DNA of 64,000 nt from Gnetum montanum (Eukaryota; Streptophyta; Gnetopsida; Gnetales; Gnetaceae): contig MNCI01010753.1 of the NCBI GenBank assembly GCA_015680685.1, positions 128,480 to 192,479 on the forward strand, in the 5' to 3' direction. Below, in pieces: positions 44,978 to 57,680 of this stretch (position 1 is its first letter; each line of letters begins with the position of its first letter). The position numbers and the translations under genes were made by a program. The notes under the pieces are model-generated. The model made no database searches, was not told the origin of the DNA, and was given only the letters and a program-made list of their open reading frames with translations.

Positions 44978-45852
44978 TGATAAATCGTGTTTTTCATATG
45001 CTCCGATATTGGGGTGGCCATGATATCGGGTATGCAATATCACAGCCCAAGATGCGATATCGTACATTCACTATCATGGGGTTACTTCCGAGTCTATAAA
45101 TACAACACCCAGGCGCACAATTGGAAGTAAGTTTTTGGTAGTCAAGTAGTGAAACTCTTGCAGTTTGTCCATTTGAAAGTTAGAATATTTTCCAAGTGCC
45201 TACAACAAGAGGTCTAAGTGTGAACGAATCTTTATTCAAGCATTAATGTACCTGAGCACACCATTGTGATGGCAATAAAGACAAACTCTTTGATCCATTC
45301 CTTGCAACACTTGAGATTTTCTTTCTTATGCATTTACATATTGTTATTTCCTGCAATTTACATTAATGTTATTTATGCAATAATTCATTTTGATCAATTA
45401 AGCAAATCATTAAATTACACAAGCACGACCCCTTTCAGCATATGTGTGACACTTGGGTAGCTCAAAAACGACTAGCGTTTGACAACCCAGTAGTGTTTGC
45501 ACAAAGTTTAGGATGTGTTCGGGAAGTGAAAACGGTTACTTGTGTTAGGCTAGATTAGACTATAGTTTACTTAGTAATTAATCGCTCTTACTTTTAATCA
45601 CTCTTACTTTTATTCTTATTCTAGGTGAGTAATTCCATAAAAACACAAAATAATAAAAATCTTATGCCTCAGTCACACTTAACCATACAATTGCATTCCA
45701 CAAGTGGGACTTGGAAGACAACGAATGAACAACACACACACACTGTTTAGCTCTAGTGCACTTAGTAATTATAGTCTACAAAATTCGACCAGATTGCATG
45801 TGAATGCTTGTGATTCATATGGTTGGGTGTAGAGGTACCTTATCGCTCATCA
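44978..45852 (+). repeat. 5' LTR of element C
   Basis: TGATAAATCGTG ... GCTCATCA. Promoter-like 'gtctataaatacaacacc' at 45092-45109. The head is rich in GATATC-type palindromes (44995-45085). Matches 54079-54922. Confidence 0.92.
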
Positions 45853-45853
45853 T

Positions 45854-45871
45854 TGGTGCCATTGCCAGGGA
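45854..45871 (+). other. Primer-binding site of element C, tRNA-Asp
   Basis: TGGTGCCATTGCCAGGGA, one base after the LTR. It differs only by C-to-T or G-to-A changes from the complement of plant tRNA-Asp (TGGCGCCGTTGCCGGGGA). The best preserved of the four such sites. Confidence 0.88.
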
Positions 45872-46008
45872 CTGTAGTTCTTTGTGCACTATCTAAACCT
45901 AGTAAAACTTAGTAACCTCATTGTTCGAACCCTATGAGTTAAATCCTATGAAAATAGAAATTATTATCATTAAATTGAATCTCAATTACACATTATTTAT
46001 TAACACAA

Positions 46009-48271
46009 ATGTCTTTTTCTCACAAGAGCCCATCTCCGCCCAGGGCAGTTCAAGTGCCTCAACAATACTGGGTGGTATATGCTCATCCTGATGAGTATGT
46101 ACCAAACTTTACCTTTGTCTTACATCAAGGTGAACTAAGGAAGTGGCACGATATGGAAGGCAACATTATGTTGCCACCTGACCGATCTATTCCAGCAATG
46201 CTCTGGCTAATGCTTACATGACACAGGCTTCAACATCTCCATGGAGAATATGAGATGCACGATCCTGACTTAAAGCATTATCATCCCACTAAAGTGCAAA
46301 GATTAAGGGATTGTCAGCTAGAGCACCAGCACAAGCTTGTGAAGGGAAAGGGGTCAAATATCTTTCCACCTCTGCTTGGTCCAATTGATGAAGGTGACCA
46401 CTTCTTCGGTGATTCTCCTCTCTTTGACTTTGTTCAAGGAGCCCTCAATTAGAATGTACAATCCACAATCCATAATGCAAGTTCTAGTCAAAATGGATCC
46501 AATGACAAAAATGGATCTAGAGAATCAAGTTAGGAAAAGGCGGACAAAGGAGATCATGATCACGATCATGGTTACGAGCATTGAAGGAAGGATGATAGGC
46601 ATCAGCGTGGAGATAGTTCTCCTTCTTCGTCCCCTTCATCATCATCATCTTCTTCTTCATTTCATTTAGATCATGGCTGTAGGAGAAATAATCGTAATGG
46701 AGGTGACCGATAGGACCAGAACAACATAAGGGATCGTTGGGACAGTTGTGACCGAAGATGTGGGCAATCCAGAGAGGCCCATCATCAAGAAAGAAGGGCT
46801 AGTAGAGAACATCATAGGCACCACCATCATGGCCTTGATGAACCTCTATTTGCTACTTAGGGCATGTTGAATATTACAAAGGCTATGAGGATTCCAACAA
46901 GGCATGTAAAGGACAATAGAATAAAGAGGCTCAATATAAACAATATCCCCCGGTTCGAGGGAGGATATGATGTTGATCCACAAAATCATCTCTAGCCCTT
47001 TCAAGATGCATGTGCCTTGTAAAATATTGAGAATAAATGGTAAAAGCTAAAATTATTTCCAAGAACACTCATAAAGGAAGCATAAAATTGGTGTTGATCC
47101 TTGGAACCAGAATCAAGCAGGTGGTGGAGTATGATGTTGGAACTATTCAATGACAAATATCAAACGTACTCCCGAGTATCCAATCTAAGAAAACAAATTC
47201 AAGGGTGGAAATAAGGGAATCATGAGCCCTTGGATGCTACTATTGGTTGATACTATTCTCTGTTGCATAGGTGTCTTGGCCTTGGATACTCTCAACTTGA
47301 TCAGCTTTGCCATATCATAGATGGGTTATGGTTTGAAACTAGGAAAACCCTTAGTGTCTATGCCCAAGGGAGATTGATAGAGTTAAGTGCTTGTTGGATT
47401 CAAAAATTAATTGAGTAGGTAGCCAAGGAGGAGGGAGAACTGAGAAAATTTGAAACTGCAAAAGAATACAACAAGGATCCTTCTATTCAGAAAAAGGAAT
47501 TTCAATTTTGTGATAGTGAGGATGAATTCGCCAGAGATGAGGTGGTTAATCAAAAAACCTTGTCATTCCAAAAATTGCAATAAAAGTTCACAGCTAAGGT
47601 TGATCAATTATGGGACTCCATGGACAATAAGTTTCAAGCTGTCTTAAAAATTGCTAAAGAGTCCAGGGAGCAAAGTGGTGAGCATGAGTGCCAGAGGCAT
47701 AAGGAGGTTGAACGTGCCATATCTAAAGATAAAGGTAAAATGGTTGCAATAGAGATGGCTACAGATAGTGATTCAAATGATGATGGTGGGTGTGATGTCT
47801 GCCAATATGAACATCCTAAGGGATGTTATCCAGTTGTATCACACTTGTAAGAATCTAGGGTGTATGCCTTACATCCATGACTTACACAAAGGAAAATGCC
47901 CAAAAGATTGTCTTATTCACAAGGCAATCCTCGATAGTTCCATCAACCATCGTAATACTACCCAAGTGGAACCCCTCTACAATCCTATGAATTGTACTGG
48001 CAATTGCAGTAACCACAATTGTGGGCATTGCCACCTCTAAGACAGCAATACCCTTACCAGCAACCAAATCCATATGGTTATTATGTTCAGCAACCTTCAT
48101 CTCCAAGGGACTCCTCTAGTCATGTTGCCACTTACCAACCTCACCACTACCCTCTTGAAACATACCAATTGCCCTATCCACAAAGGGATGCCACCTACTA
48201 CCCTCATGTATCTCTTGTCCCTACACCTATTCCTCCACCTCCTACACATCTACCACCTACTCTATTCATGT
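46009..48271 (+). pseudogene. gag relic of element C
   Basis: Starts 'MSFSHKSPSPP' at 46009. The first open part ends at TGA 46219-46221, then the frame goes on as 'EYEMHDPDLKHYHPTKVQRL'. A Ser/His-rich linker is at 46600-46850. The structural Gag core begins at 'NIPRFEGGYDVDPQNHL' (about 46945-46995) and includes 'WSMMLELFNDKYQ', 'YYSLLHRCLGLG' and 'LSVYAQGRLIELS'. A Cys-His knuckle-like 'CDVCQYEHPKGCYPVVSHL' lies at 47790-47848, followed by a Pro/Tyr/Gln-rich tail. About a dozen stops, mostly TAG or TAA. Confidence 0.85.
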
Positions 48272-48379
48272 AGGATGAATTGCCTGCATAACCACAACAA
48301 AGGAATGCTACGAGGGCAGTTAACCTGCAATCAATTAACCCATCTAGTGGGTTAGAGTCACAAATAAAGAAAAGATCCT

Positions 48380-49260
48380 ACTTCTGACCTCACAGTCTAC
48401 CAAAGCTCGCAGACACATCAGTGGTTGGTAATCTTGCTCCTCTACCTTCTTCTATTTCCTCTTTATCCAAGTTCCCTTTAAACCAAAATCCCTCTCAAAT
48501 CCATACTATAATGATGACACATGCTATATCCAATTGGATTCAAGCTGGTAACCTACCCAGAAAATTAGCTAATCCCAGGAGTTCCCTAGTTTACTTGCAA
48601 ATTGCTGGGAATGAGTCTTGTAAAGCTTTTCTTGACTGTGGTTCCGATGTTAATTTGATCTTGCATGAGATGTACACAATGTGGAATCTTTATCCTTTGA
48701 AGAAGAGCAACATCTAGCTAGAACTAGAAGACTAGTCCATCATTGTTCCATTGGAACTGGTTGAGGACATCATCACCACCGTTTGTGGGTGGTCATATCC
48801 TATTGATTTCCTAGTAATCAAAGTGTAGAACTGCAAGGGGACTTTCCAATTATTATGGGAAGGATGTGGCTAAGCACTGTTGATGCAAAAATAGGCATTA
48901 GAGATCTTTCCTTGGAAATATCAAAAGAAAATGAGTTTGGAAAGATTGAGAAAAAGAGAGTTCCATGTATCACGTACAACAATTCAGGGTGCCATTGTGT
49001 GCAGAAGTTATGATCAGTAAAGTAAACATCTATCTCTACATGCAAGTAGTGTGTAGCAGAAGCTGATATTCAAAGATGTCTATACGCAGCAGCCACAAAA
49101 CAAGAGGGCACCCAGTGGTTGACAACTGATGCTAGCAGTAGTACATTATGCATGGAACCAACTAAGGGCATAATGTACAAGTATGTTGCAAGTATGGATG
49201 AACTTGAGCAAGTTCACCACTAGCTCTCCAAAGGAGCAAATTATGATGTCAATTGGGGTG
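48380..49260 (+). pseudogene. Aspartic protease relic of element C
   Basis: 'YLQIAGNESCKAFLDCGSDV' (48594-48653) followed by 'NLILHEMY' carries the retropepsin pattern; the catalytic D[ST]G box reads DCG here. Downstream 'WSYPIDFLVIKV' fits the protease C-terminal half. Frame broken near 48717 and again after 48850. Confidence 0.75.
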
Positions 49261-50400
49261 AGCTAAAAATTCCTAAAAACTTTAAATAAGAACCCCTTGA
49301 ATTGAAAATACTACCAGCTACAATGGAGTATGTATTTTTGAAAAATGGGAGGTCGGTTATCATTAATACCACACTTGGTACAGAACAGAAGAAAAAGTTG
49401 ATAAAAGTTGTGGAAAAGTGGTCAGCAGCCTTTGCTTGGTCATATTCCAAGCTCACTGGGATAGATCCAAGAATATGCCAACACAGGATATACACCTACC
49501 CCACCATCAAGTCGAAACAACAGCCACAATGACATTTGAATCCCAAGTTAAAACAAATTGTTAGAGAGGAGATTGAAAAACTCCTCAAAGTAGGATTCAT
49601 CTACTGTCACAAATAGTGAGTGGGTCAAGCCACTCATGATTGTGCCAAAGAAAGAAGGTAAATGGTGAGTGTGCATTGACTTCTGACTGCTCAACATGGC
49701 AACTTACAAGGATCATTTTCTATTGCCTTTTGTTGACCAAGTGCTGGACATCATTTCAGGGCATAGCTATTATAGCGTTCTGGATAATTATAGTGGCTAT
49801 AACCAAATTTGGATTGCACTAGAGGACTAGGCAAAAAAAACTTTCACAAGTCCTTGGGGAACTTTTGCTTACCGTCAGATGCTATTTGGTCTATGTAATG
49901 CCCTACCCACATTTCAATGATTAGTTCTCAGCATTTTCCAATAATATATTGGTAGTAGGGTAGAAGTTTTTTATGGATGATTTTTCTACCTACAGAGCTA
50001 CGTTTGAGTAAGCCCTAGATTTTATTGAGCATGTTTTGAAGAAATGTGTTGAAATAAACCTCTGGCTCAATTAGCAAAAGAGCCATCTTATGGTCCAGGA
50101 AGGAATAATATTAGGGCATCACATCTCAAAAGTAAGAATCAAGATGGACCCTTAAAAAAATAAGGGTCATCCAAGGAATAACCCATGAACCTGAAATAGT
50201 CAAAGAAGTTCAGTCATTCCTTGGTCATATTGGCTACTATTAATGATTCATCAAGAATTTTTCCAAAATTGCCAAGCCATAAGTAGAATTGACAAAGAAG
50301 GATGCATCATTCGTTTGGACCTCTGCATGTGAACTAGCATTTCAACAATTGAAGCAAAAGCTTGTTGAAACTCCCATTCTTTAAGCACCAGATTGGTCTA
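49261..50400 (+). pseudogene. Reverse transcriptase relic of element C
   Basis: A linker with 'FAWSYSKLTGIDPRICQHRI' (49432-49491) precedes RT, then 'EEIEKLLKVGFIY', 'LVNIAT'-equivalent decayed finger region, and 'GNFCLP' in shifted frame. 'FMDDFSTY' (YxDD box) is present near 49970, but an extra T in the preceding run shifts the frame. 'VQSFLGHIGYY' (about 50207-50240) marks the connection. At least three frameshifts. Confidence 0.8.
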
Positions 50401-50770
50401 GGTCATTTCATGTGATGACCGATGCATCAAATTATGCTTTAGGGGCAATGCTTAAGTAGATGGATGATTAAAAATGTCCATATTACATTCACTACACAAG
50501 CCGAAGCATCGCAGGTGCACAACTAAACTACACCACCATAGAAAAATAGTTGATGGCAGTGGTGTTTGCTTTAGAGAAGTTTAGGCACTATGTGCTTGGC
50601 TACAAAGTGTTTATGTAGATAGATCATAGCACCATCATATTTCTAATGAACAAACCGATGGTGAGTACTCGTGTCATATGGTCGCTTATGATTTTGCAAG
50701 AATTCGATCTCATGATGGTAGATCATAAAGGTCTGGAGAATGTGGTTGTAGATCACTTATTGTGACTAAG
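50400..50770 (+). pseudogene. RNase H relic of element C
   Basis: 'MTDASNYALGAML' (first Asp kept, about 50414-50452), 'YYIHYTSRSIAGAQLNYTTI', 'VVFALEKFRHYVLGYKVF', 'DHSTIIFLMNKPMVSTRVI'. Stops at TAG or TAA in place of Gln (about 50457, 50469, 50548, 50616). Confidence 0.85.
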
Positions 50771-50939
50771 ATAGGATGACAAGGAGAAAGAGAGCCTTTT
50801 ATCTAATCAATTCCCTAATGAATCTCTCCTTGTAGGTGCTATTAATGCACAAATTCTCAATGAACCAAAATGGTATGACACTATCCTCACTTATCTACTC
50901 AAGCAAGAACTGCCGTGAGGGCTAGACACTAGAAAGAAG

Positions 50940-52165
50940 CAACAATTTCTTCACCGAGTTAAACATTTCATGGAAATTAATGAAAACCTTTACAAAGTTT
51001 GTCCTAATGGCCCAGTACGTTAGTGTGTCCCTAATACGGATCAACTGCATGTTCTTCATAATGCTCACGAATGTCGTTGTGGGGGCCATTATGCTAGAAG
51101 ATGCATAACCATAAAAATCCTCATGGCAGGATATTATTGGCCAACAATCTTCAGGGATGCACACCAATTTGTTCATGCTTGTGATTGTTGCCAGAGGAAT
51201 GATGGAATGACAGCTTGAATGGAGGGACCAAAACAATGGATACAACCTCTCAAACCATTCAAAATTTGGGCATTAACTTTATGGGTCCCATCACACCTTT
51301 ATCAAATGGAAATGCATATATAATAGTCGTAGTTGACTCTTGTATCAAGTGGGTAGAAGCAACAACCATCACCGACTGTACATCCACCACCACTGCTCGG
51401 TTTGTACAACAAAACATCTTAAATAGGTTTGGTATACCTCGTGCATTAATTTCTGATAATGGAACTCATTTTACAAGTGCCACTTTCCAAAAACTAATGC
51501 AGCACTTGGGGGTTGAGCATAAACTCACAACACCATATCACCCCCAAGCCAATGGTCAAGCTGAGATCATTAATCGAGAGATTACAAAAATCTTAATGCA
51601 TACCATTAGCAAATACCAAAGGGATTGGAGCACTAAATTAAATGATATCCATTGGGCCTATCACTCCACATGGAAGCTTCCCATAGGTTATTTTCCCTAT
51701 GAGCTTGTGTATGGAAAACTACCAACATTGCCCATCCAATCCAAGCTCCATACACTTTTTGTAGCTTGTGACCTTGACCTAAGTCTAAGTCTAGCATAGA
51801 AAGAATGATTAATGAACCTTAACTTGCTAGATGAAAATTGATTAATGGCTTTATCATCCAACAAAACGCATAAGGCATTCAACAAGAAATGCCATGACCT
51901 CAAAATAAGAAAAGTCAAGTTTTAACCAGGAGACAAGGTTCTTTATTGGAATCCTACACATGTACCCCAATGAACCAAATTTCAAACATTGTGAGAAGGA
52001 CCTTACATCATTGATGAGACTTTTCCATCTAGGGCCATGATCATCTACAAATCTGACAACCTAGATAAGAAACAATTAGTCAACATTCAACAAATAAAAC
52101 CTTTCCATGAGCCCAAGCCAACCAACTCAACAAACACCTCGCCAGATGGAAAACCATGCTCAATC
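50940..52165 (+). pseudogene. Integrase relic of element C
   Basis: Zinc-binding part 'AHECRCGGHYARR'-like (about 51060) and 'ACDCCQRND' (51178-51204), then the DDE core in the open stretch 51215-51799. The first Asp position reads 'LGINFMGPITP' (Asn instead of Asp). The second is 'LISDNGTHFTS' (Asp kept) and the third 'NGQAEIINREI' (Glu kept). After a stop come 'HKAFNKKCHDL' and 'FKPGDKVLYWN'-like (TAA in place of Lys/Gln) C-terminal motifs up to about 52120. One catalytic residue lost. Confidence 0.88.
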
Positions 52166-52861
52166 TTTTAGATCTCTCCCTTTCAACTTAGTTGTGGGGG
52201 AGATGGCCACCCATACTAACAGCTTAGGCAGCTCCTTAGTTTTTGACCTTTTTTTTTTACACATTTTTGGTTTTACAACTTTTTGTTTTCATCTTCTTTG
52301 TTTTACATTTTTTTTACATATTTGTATTTTTAAGGTTATTGGTCTTTTCTTAGTTTTTGTTTTACACCATTGTTAATATGTTCAATATTTATTGTCTACT
52401 CTTTTAGTTTCTTTTATGGTTATGTTTACTTATGTTTGATGTGTTTCTCTACTTTTTTTTCTAATAAGGTGGCAGGTACAATGGTAATGCACTACTCGAT
52501 GGTGGTATGCTTCATTTGTAATTTGATTATTGATTTTTGGTTTCTAACTTTGAATATCGTTACTAATGACTGGGACATGGTTTCTTTTCATGTAACAGGC
52601 AATGAGTGCACATCATCCACCCATCCACATACTCTATGGTTTTCCTTGTTTTGGAAGTGTGTAGTCTCTTCTTCATTAATGCAACTTTAATAAATTGGTG
52701 ACTTTTGTAGTTTCCAGAATTGGGAAGGAATCAAAGGTTTGGACAGGGTATGGCTTCAAAGGGATGTAGTATTCTTCATGTTTTTCTGTTTTCCTATGTG
52801 CAGGAGTGTTCTCGTAAGATTCTTACCTTTCCACATCATTTCACAATAAGAAGTCCAATAA

Positions 52862-53034
52862 GTCCTTGCATGGTGTGGTCCTCATCATAAAAAAAAAAGA
52901 AAAAAAAGATGAGGATTCAAAGCACACCCCTTGGACAAAATAAATGCAAAAAAATGCATGGGCCTTTGCATGGTGTGGTTCCCATCCAAAAAAAAACATG
53001 GGAATTCCAAGCACATCCCTTAGACCAAATCAAA
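52862..53034. repeat. Imperfect tandem duplication with internal stem-loops
   Basis: Two approximately 90-105 base units sharing 'cttgcatggtgtggt' or 'tttgcatggtgtggt'. Each has a short inverted pair flanking an A-run (ctcatc...gatgag, cccat...atggg), then 'caaagcacaccccttgga' or 'caagcacatcccttaga'. Confidence 0.75.
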
Positions 53035-53688
53035 GGGCTACAAGCATTAGTTATGAGACTTGTCTTGTCTCCTCTAACTAAGGTTCTTTCTTACTTCCTG
53101 CCTTCACTCCAATTTGGAATGGTGGTTGTTTTGTGGGAGCATTTTTATGTCTCAGGGGATGGACTTGCCTTAGAATGTTGATGTGAAGTCACTGAAAGTG
53201 GTTGGTTTTGATCTGGACTGAGGAAAGATCCTACCAAGTTAATTAATCAAAAACTCCACAAGGGACTACATGTGACCATAATTAGGAACTCCATTCCACT
53301 CTCTCTATCATCCATCTATGCTTTTCATGCCTCACCTCATTGCTGGTTTCATGTTTTGGTTCAATGTTCTGGTTTGATGTGTCGGGTTTCTCAGTTAGTT
53401 ACTTTTGGGTTTTTGTACTTAACTTTCCATAACCATTAATCATCCATGGTACCCACAAAATCCTTGGTTTGAAGTTATGCAAGGGCATAAAAGGCCTATG
53501 CTTGCTTTGGGGAGGACCCACTTGCATATCTTTTGGTTTGGTTAAAGTTAAGTTCTTTAACCTTAGACATTGTTACAATCAAATTCTTTTTATTTACCCT
53601 ATCCAAGTCATCCAATTGTACGCACCTTCACAATTATTTGTAATGAACTCCTTTTTATTGTTGTGAATACTCTCTTTCTAGTATTCCT

Positions 53689-53764
53689 TGTATTAAGTTT
53701 TTTCTGAATTGTATGGATTGCTTCTCTGTATTAAGTTTTTTCTGAATTGTATGGATTGCTTCTC
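53689..53764. repeat. Perfect 38-base tandem duplication
   Basis: 'tgtattaagttttttctgaa' plus the next 18 bases occurs twice in immediate succession with no visible difference: a recent replication slippage or an assembly artefact. Confidence 0.9.
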
Positions 53765-54078
53765 TTACTTAACCCATTTTTCAGTCTTTCCACTAACAAC
53801 ATCAAGCAACCAATCTATTACAATCACAGCCTGGCTAGATAAAATCACCGACGAGACAAGGTACTCAGCCATTATCTATTGCACTATATATACTAATCCT
53901 TGGTTTTGTTGTGATTGCAGTGGGAAGCGTGGATTGGAAGTGAGACTATCATCACCAAGTAGGATGCAACTATATCACTCATGGGAGATTGTTCATGACC
54001 ACAAGAGATATATTTTGTAAAGGACTTGTTCCTCTTCTTCTATACTTGAGGATGAGTTTTTATTCAGTCGTGGAGCTA

Positions 54079-54922
54079 TGATAAATCATGTTTTTCATAT
54101 GCTCTGATATCGGGGTGGCCACGATATCATGGCCCATGATGCGATATTGTACATTCGATATTGTGGGGTTACTCCCAGGTCTATAAATACAACGCCTAGG
54201 TGCACAATTGGAAGTAAGTTTTTGGTAGTCAAGTAGTGAAACTCTTGTAGTTTGTCCATTTGAAAGTTAGAATATTTTCCAAGTTCCTGCAGCAGGAGGT
54301 CTAAGTGTGAACTGATCTTTATTCAAGCATTGATGTACCTGAGCACACCATTGTGTTGGCAATAAAGACAAACTCTTTGATTCACTCCTTGCAACACTTG
54401 AGATTTTCCTTCTTATGCATTTACATATTGTTATTTCATGCAATTTACATTAATGTTATTTATGCAGTAATTAATTTTGATAAATTAAGAAAATCATTAA
54501 ATTACACAAGCACGACCCCTTCGAGCATACGTGTGACACTTGGTAGCTCAGAAACGACTAGTGTTTGATAGCCTAGCAGTGTTTGCACAAAGTTTAGGAT
54601 GTGTTCAGGAGGTGGGAACAGTTACTTGTGTTAGGCTATATTAGACTATAGTTTACTTAGCAATTAATCACTCTTACTTTTATTCTTGTTCTAGGTGAGT
54701 AATTCCATAAAAACACAAAATAATAAAAATCTTATGCCTCAGTCACACTTAACCATACAATTGCATTCCACAAGTGGGAATAGGAAGACAACGAATGAAC
54801 AACACACACACAATGTTTAGCTCTAGTGCACTTAGTAATTATAGTCTGCAAAATTCGCCTAGATTGCACGTGAACGCTTGTGATTTGTATGGTTGAGCAT
54901 AGGGGTACCTTGCCACTCATAA
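54079..54922 (+). repeat. 3' LTR of element C
   Basis: TGATAAATCATG ... CACTCATAA. The last CA became AA. It aligns to 44978-45852 with a small deletion in the GATATC-rich head. Followed by AAGCA (54923-54927). Confidence 0.92.
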
Positions 54923-54927
54923 AAGCA

Positions 54928-57060
54928 CAAGCTAAATGAGATGCTATTATGAAGGCCAAACATGAGCATGATAAGGGCAAACAAACATCTTAACTAATAT
55001 TGCCATTAGAAAAGAAAGATGTAGAATATTAGTCTGAAAGGTTTCATCATCACTAATTTACCCCTTGACTAATTGTCTTATATATTGAAGAATCAATGCC
55101 TTAAAGATTACATTAGCTTTCACGAAGACTTCTAGAAGAGATGGAATTGATCCCAAAACAAGGAGGAAATTAAGGCCTAGAGCCTCTAGCAAAACCTAAA
55201 AGGAAAAACTACAAACCGTCAAAGGAGATCAAGTTAGCACAACTTTCTTAGTCCTCCATTCTTTTCATCACCCTCATCAACAAGCTCTAATGAAGACAAA
55301 CATAGATATTGAGATTGAAAACCAAGTAGGAATGGAGGAAAAGATCAAGATAGACATCTTAGGAGAGGTAGTAACTATGATGAAGATGAAGATGAAGATA
55401 GAAAATGAGAATGCATGCATAGGAAAGGATATAATGAAGAGCATTGGAGGTGCCATCATCACTACAATAGAGAATAAAAATAAATTGAAGATTATTATGA
55501 ATTCCTATTGGCCACTCAAAGCATGATTAATATAAGAAAGGTTGTTTGCATTTTGACAAGGCATCAAACAAATTGTTGCATTAAGAAACTTGATATAAAA
55601 ATTATTTCAAAGTTTGAGAGGGGTTATAATGTAGATCCACAACATCATCTACAAGCCTTTTATGATGTCTTTGCACTATAGAATATTGAGAACAATTGGT
55701 GGAAATTTATTTTCAAGAATACTAATTAAGAAAGTAATGAGCTAGCATCAATCCTTAGAGCTAGACTTCATTCGAAGATAGAGCATAATGTTAGAACATT
55801 TCAATGACAAGTATTAGACTTATTATAGAGTATTAAATATGAGAAAACAAATTCAAGGATGAAGATAAGGGAGCCATGAATCCATTGAACTATCTATCAA
55901 TAGATATTATTCACTTTTACACAAATTCTTAGGGCATGACTTTTCCTAAAAGGAATAACTTAGACATGTTATGGATGAATTAAGAAATAAGACAAGAGAA
56001 ACCCTTAGAGTTTATTGTTGAGAAAGATTATAAGAGATGAGAGCCCATCAAATCCAAAGGTTATTGATCAAGTGGTTAAAAAAGTAGGGGAACTAAAGAA
56101 AAGAAAAGCTACAAAAGAATATAATAGCAATTTGTCCACTTGCAAGAAGGCTATCTATGCATGTGATACAACAGAAGATGGAAGAGGTAATCCAAATAAA
56201 GACTTTACCCTTTCAAAAATCTATTTCTAATATCATAAAAAAGATTAAGAAAATGTGGGATTTTGTGAATAAAAAGTTTGTAACCATAATAAAAATAATA
56301 GAAGAAAGGACATAGCAAGTATTGGTCAAAGACAAGGAAAGGAAGAAGAAAAAAGAAGCAAGCATAGACATATACAAGCACAAGGGAAAACTTGATATTG
56401 TAGAAGAGGTTGCTAATTCAAACTCAGAAGGAGATGAGATGTACAATTTATATTAATATAAACATCCTAAAGGATGCTATCCTCTTATGATACATTTATA
56501 AGAATTAGGGACATATGATCTCAATCCCAATTTTTTCAACAAGTAGATGCCTAAGAGGTTACCTTATCTACAAAGGAATTACTAATAGTCCTACTAACAA
56601 TAATCATAATATCTAAGTGGGGCTTATTTAGGAATAGTACCATCAACAATGACAAAATTCATAATTTTAGGGGATGCCACCACCATGATAGAAATATCAT
56701 TATAGACAACCTGATCCATATGGATACTATGTAAAAAAGCTTGTTTCTCTAGAAACTACTTTTGCTCATGTGTTTTACCACTACTATCCACCAGAGTGTC
56801 ATAGACTAGCAACTTTGTGTTCACAATTGTCTTCTTATGTTTCACATCAATCACATCCTCAATAGTCTCATAATCTACTTCCTCTAGTACCATCACCACC
56901 AATGCAAGGAGAGCTATCAACTTAGGCTCAACAAAATAATTTAACAAAGAAATAAGCATACTTATGAATGATTATACTAGAAATCTAGAATGCAAGGATA
57001 TGAAGCACCCTTTATTTAAGATGAGTTCTACACCTGCAAAGAAAGCTAGAATGTCTACTA
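54928..57060 (+). pseudogene. gag relic of element F, continued after element C
   Basis: Collinear with C Gag: 'RKVVCILTRHQ', 'ISKFERGYNVDPQHHLQAFY' (about 55603-55662), 'ENNWWKFIFKN', and 'YEYKHPKGCYPL'-like at 56450-56490 (knuckle region, first Cys lost). Lys/Glu-rich middle (56015-56450). Many stops. Confidence 0.7.
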
Positions 57061-57680
57061 GTCCCCCTAAATTAGTGTAAGAAGCTATCGTTGGAGCTCT
57101 AGCTCTAGTTTCCATACCTTCAAGCTATTCAAAAGATCTTGTACTTCCTTCAAACTAAAGTAGAAAAATCAAGACTATCATGCTTACCTGTATAGTGAGT
57201 AACTGTATTAAGAAAAGGATGCTTTCTAAGAAAAAAAATATTTTAGGAAGTCCATTGATATATTTACAAATAGTCGAAAATGCATCATGAAAAGCACTCA
57301 TAGACTTAGGTTCTAGGACAAAACTCATTTCACAAGATATGTACAGGGCTTAGAATTTGTTGCCTTTAAAGAAATATAACTTCCAATTAGAGCTTATAGA
57401 CTAATTTGTTGCAATCCCATTATGGTAGGTAGAAGATGTAGTTACCATCATTAGTAGTTGGTCCTACCTAGCTACTTTTTGGTTATCTAGGTAGGATAAA
57501 AATAAAGATGATTTTCCAACCATTATGGTAAGAGCATGACTTAACAGGATCAATGCTAAGTTAAGAATTAGAGATCTATACTTGGGAATCTTCAAGGAGG
57601 ATGAGCATGAAGCCATACAAAAACAAAGTGTACCATGCATCATGTACAATGATACAAGATGCAACTATGTGTAGAAAGTC
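57061..57680 (+). pseudogene. Aspartic protease relic of element F
   Basis: 'LIYLQIVENAS' and 'KALIDLGSRTKLISQDMY' (about 57255-57345) match the C protease. The D[ST]G box reads DLG. 'SWSYLATFWLSR' follows (about 57450-57485), then 'LYLGIFKEDEHEAIQKQSVP'. Confidence 0.65.

Larger units (their letters stand above)
52166..54078 (+). other. 3' non-coding region of element C
   Basis: Pyrimidine-rich start (52240-52470), then two local tandem duplications (52862-53034 and 53689-53764). No env-like frame: the open stretches of 65-106 codons are Phe/Leu/Cys-rich and show no domain. The stretch before the LTR ('gaggatgag' at 54049, 'tcgtggagcta') is a poor polypurine tract. Confidence 0.6.
44978..54922 (+). 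mobile_element. Element C: Athila-like retrotransposon nested in F
   Basis: LTRs 44978-45852 and 54079-54922, tRNA-Asp primer site, gag, protease, RT, RNase H, integrase and a long 3' region: 9.9 kb, bounded by AAGCA. It is the youngest of the large elements: long stretches of the two LTRs are nearly identical, with a few transitions and one 14-base gap near the start. Every gene is nevertheless broken by stops and small frameshifts. It belongs to the same family as F and E, and more distantly A. Confidence 0.92.

Noticed and set aside
52107-52690. Hydrophobic frames after integrase of C, considered as an env-like gene
   Set aside because: Low-complexity Phe/Leu/Cys from T-rich DNA, broken frames, no signal or fusion-like arrangement.
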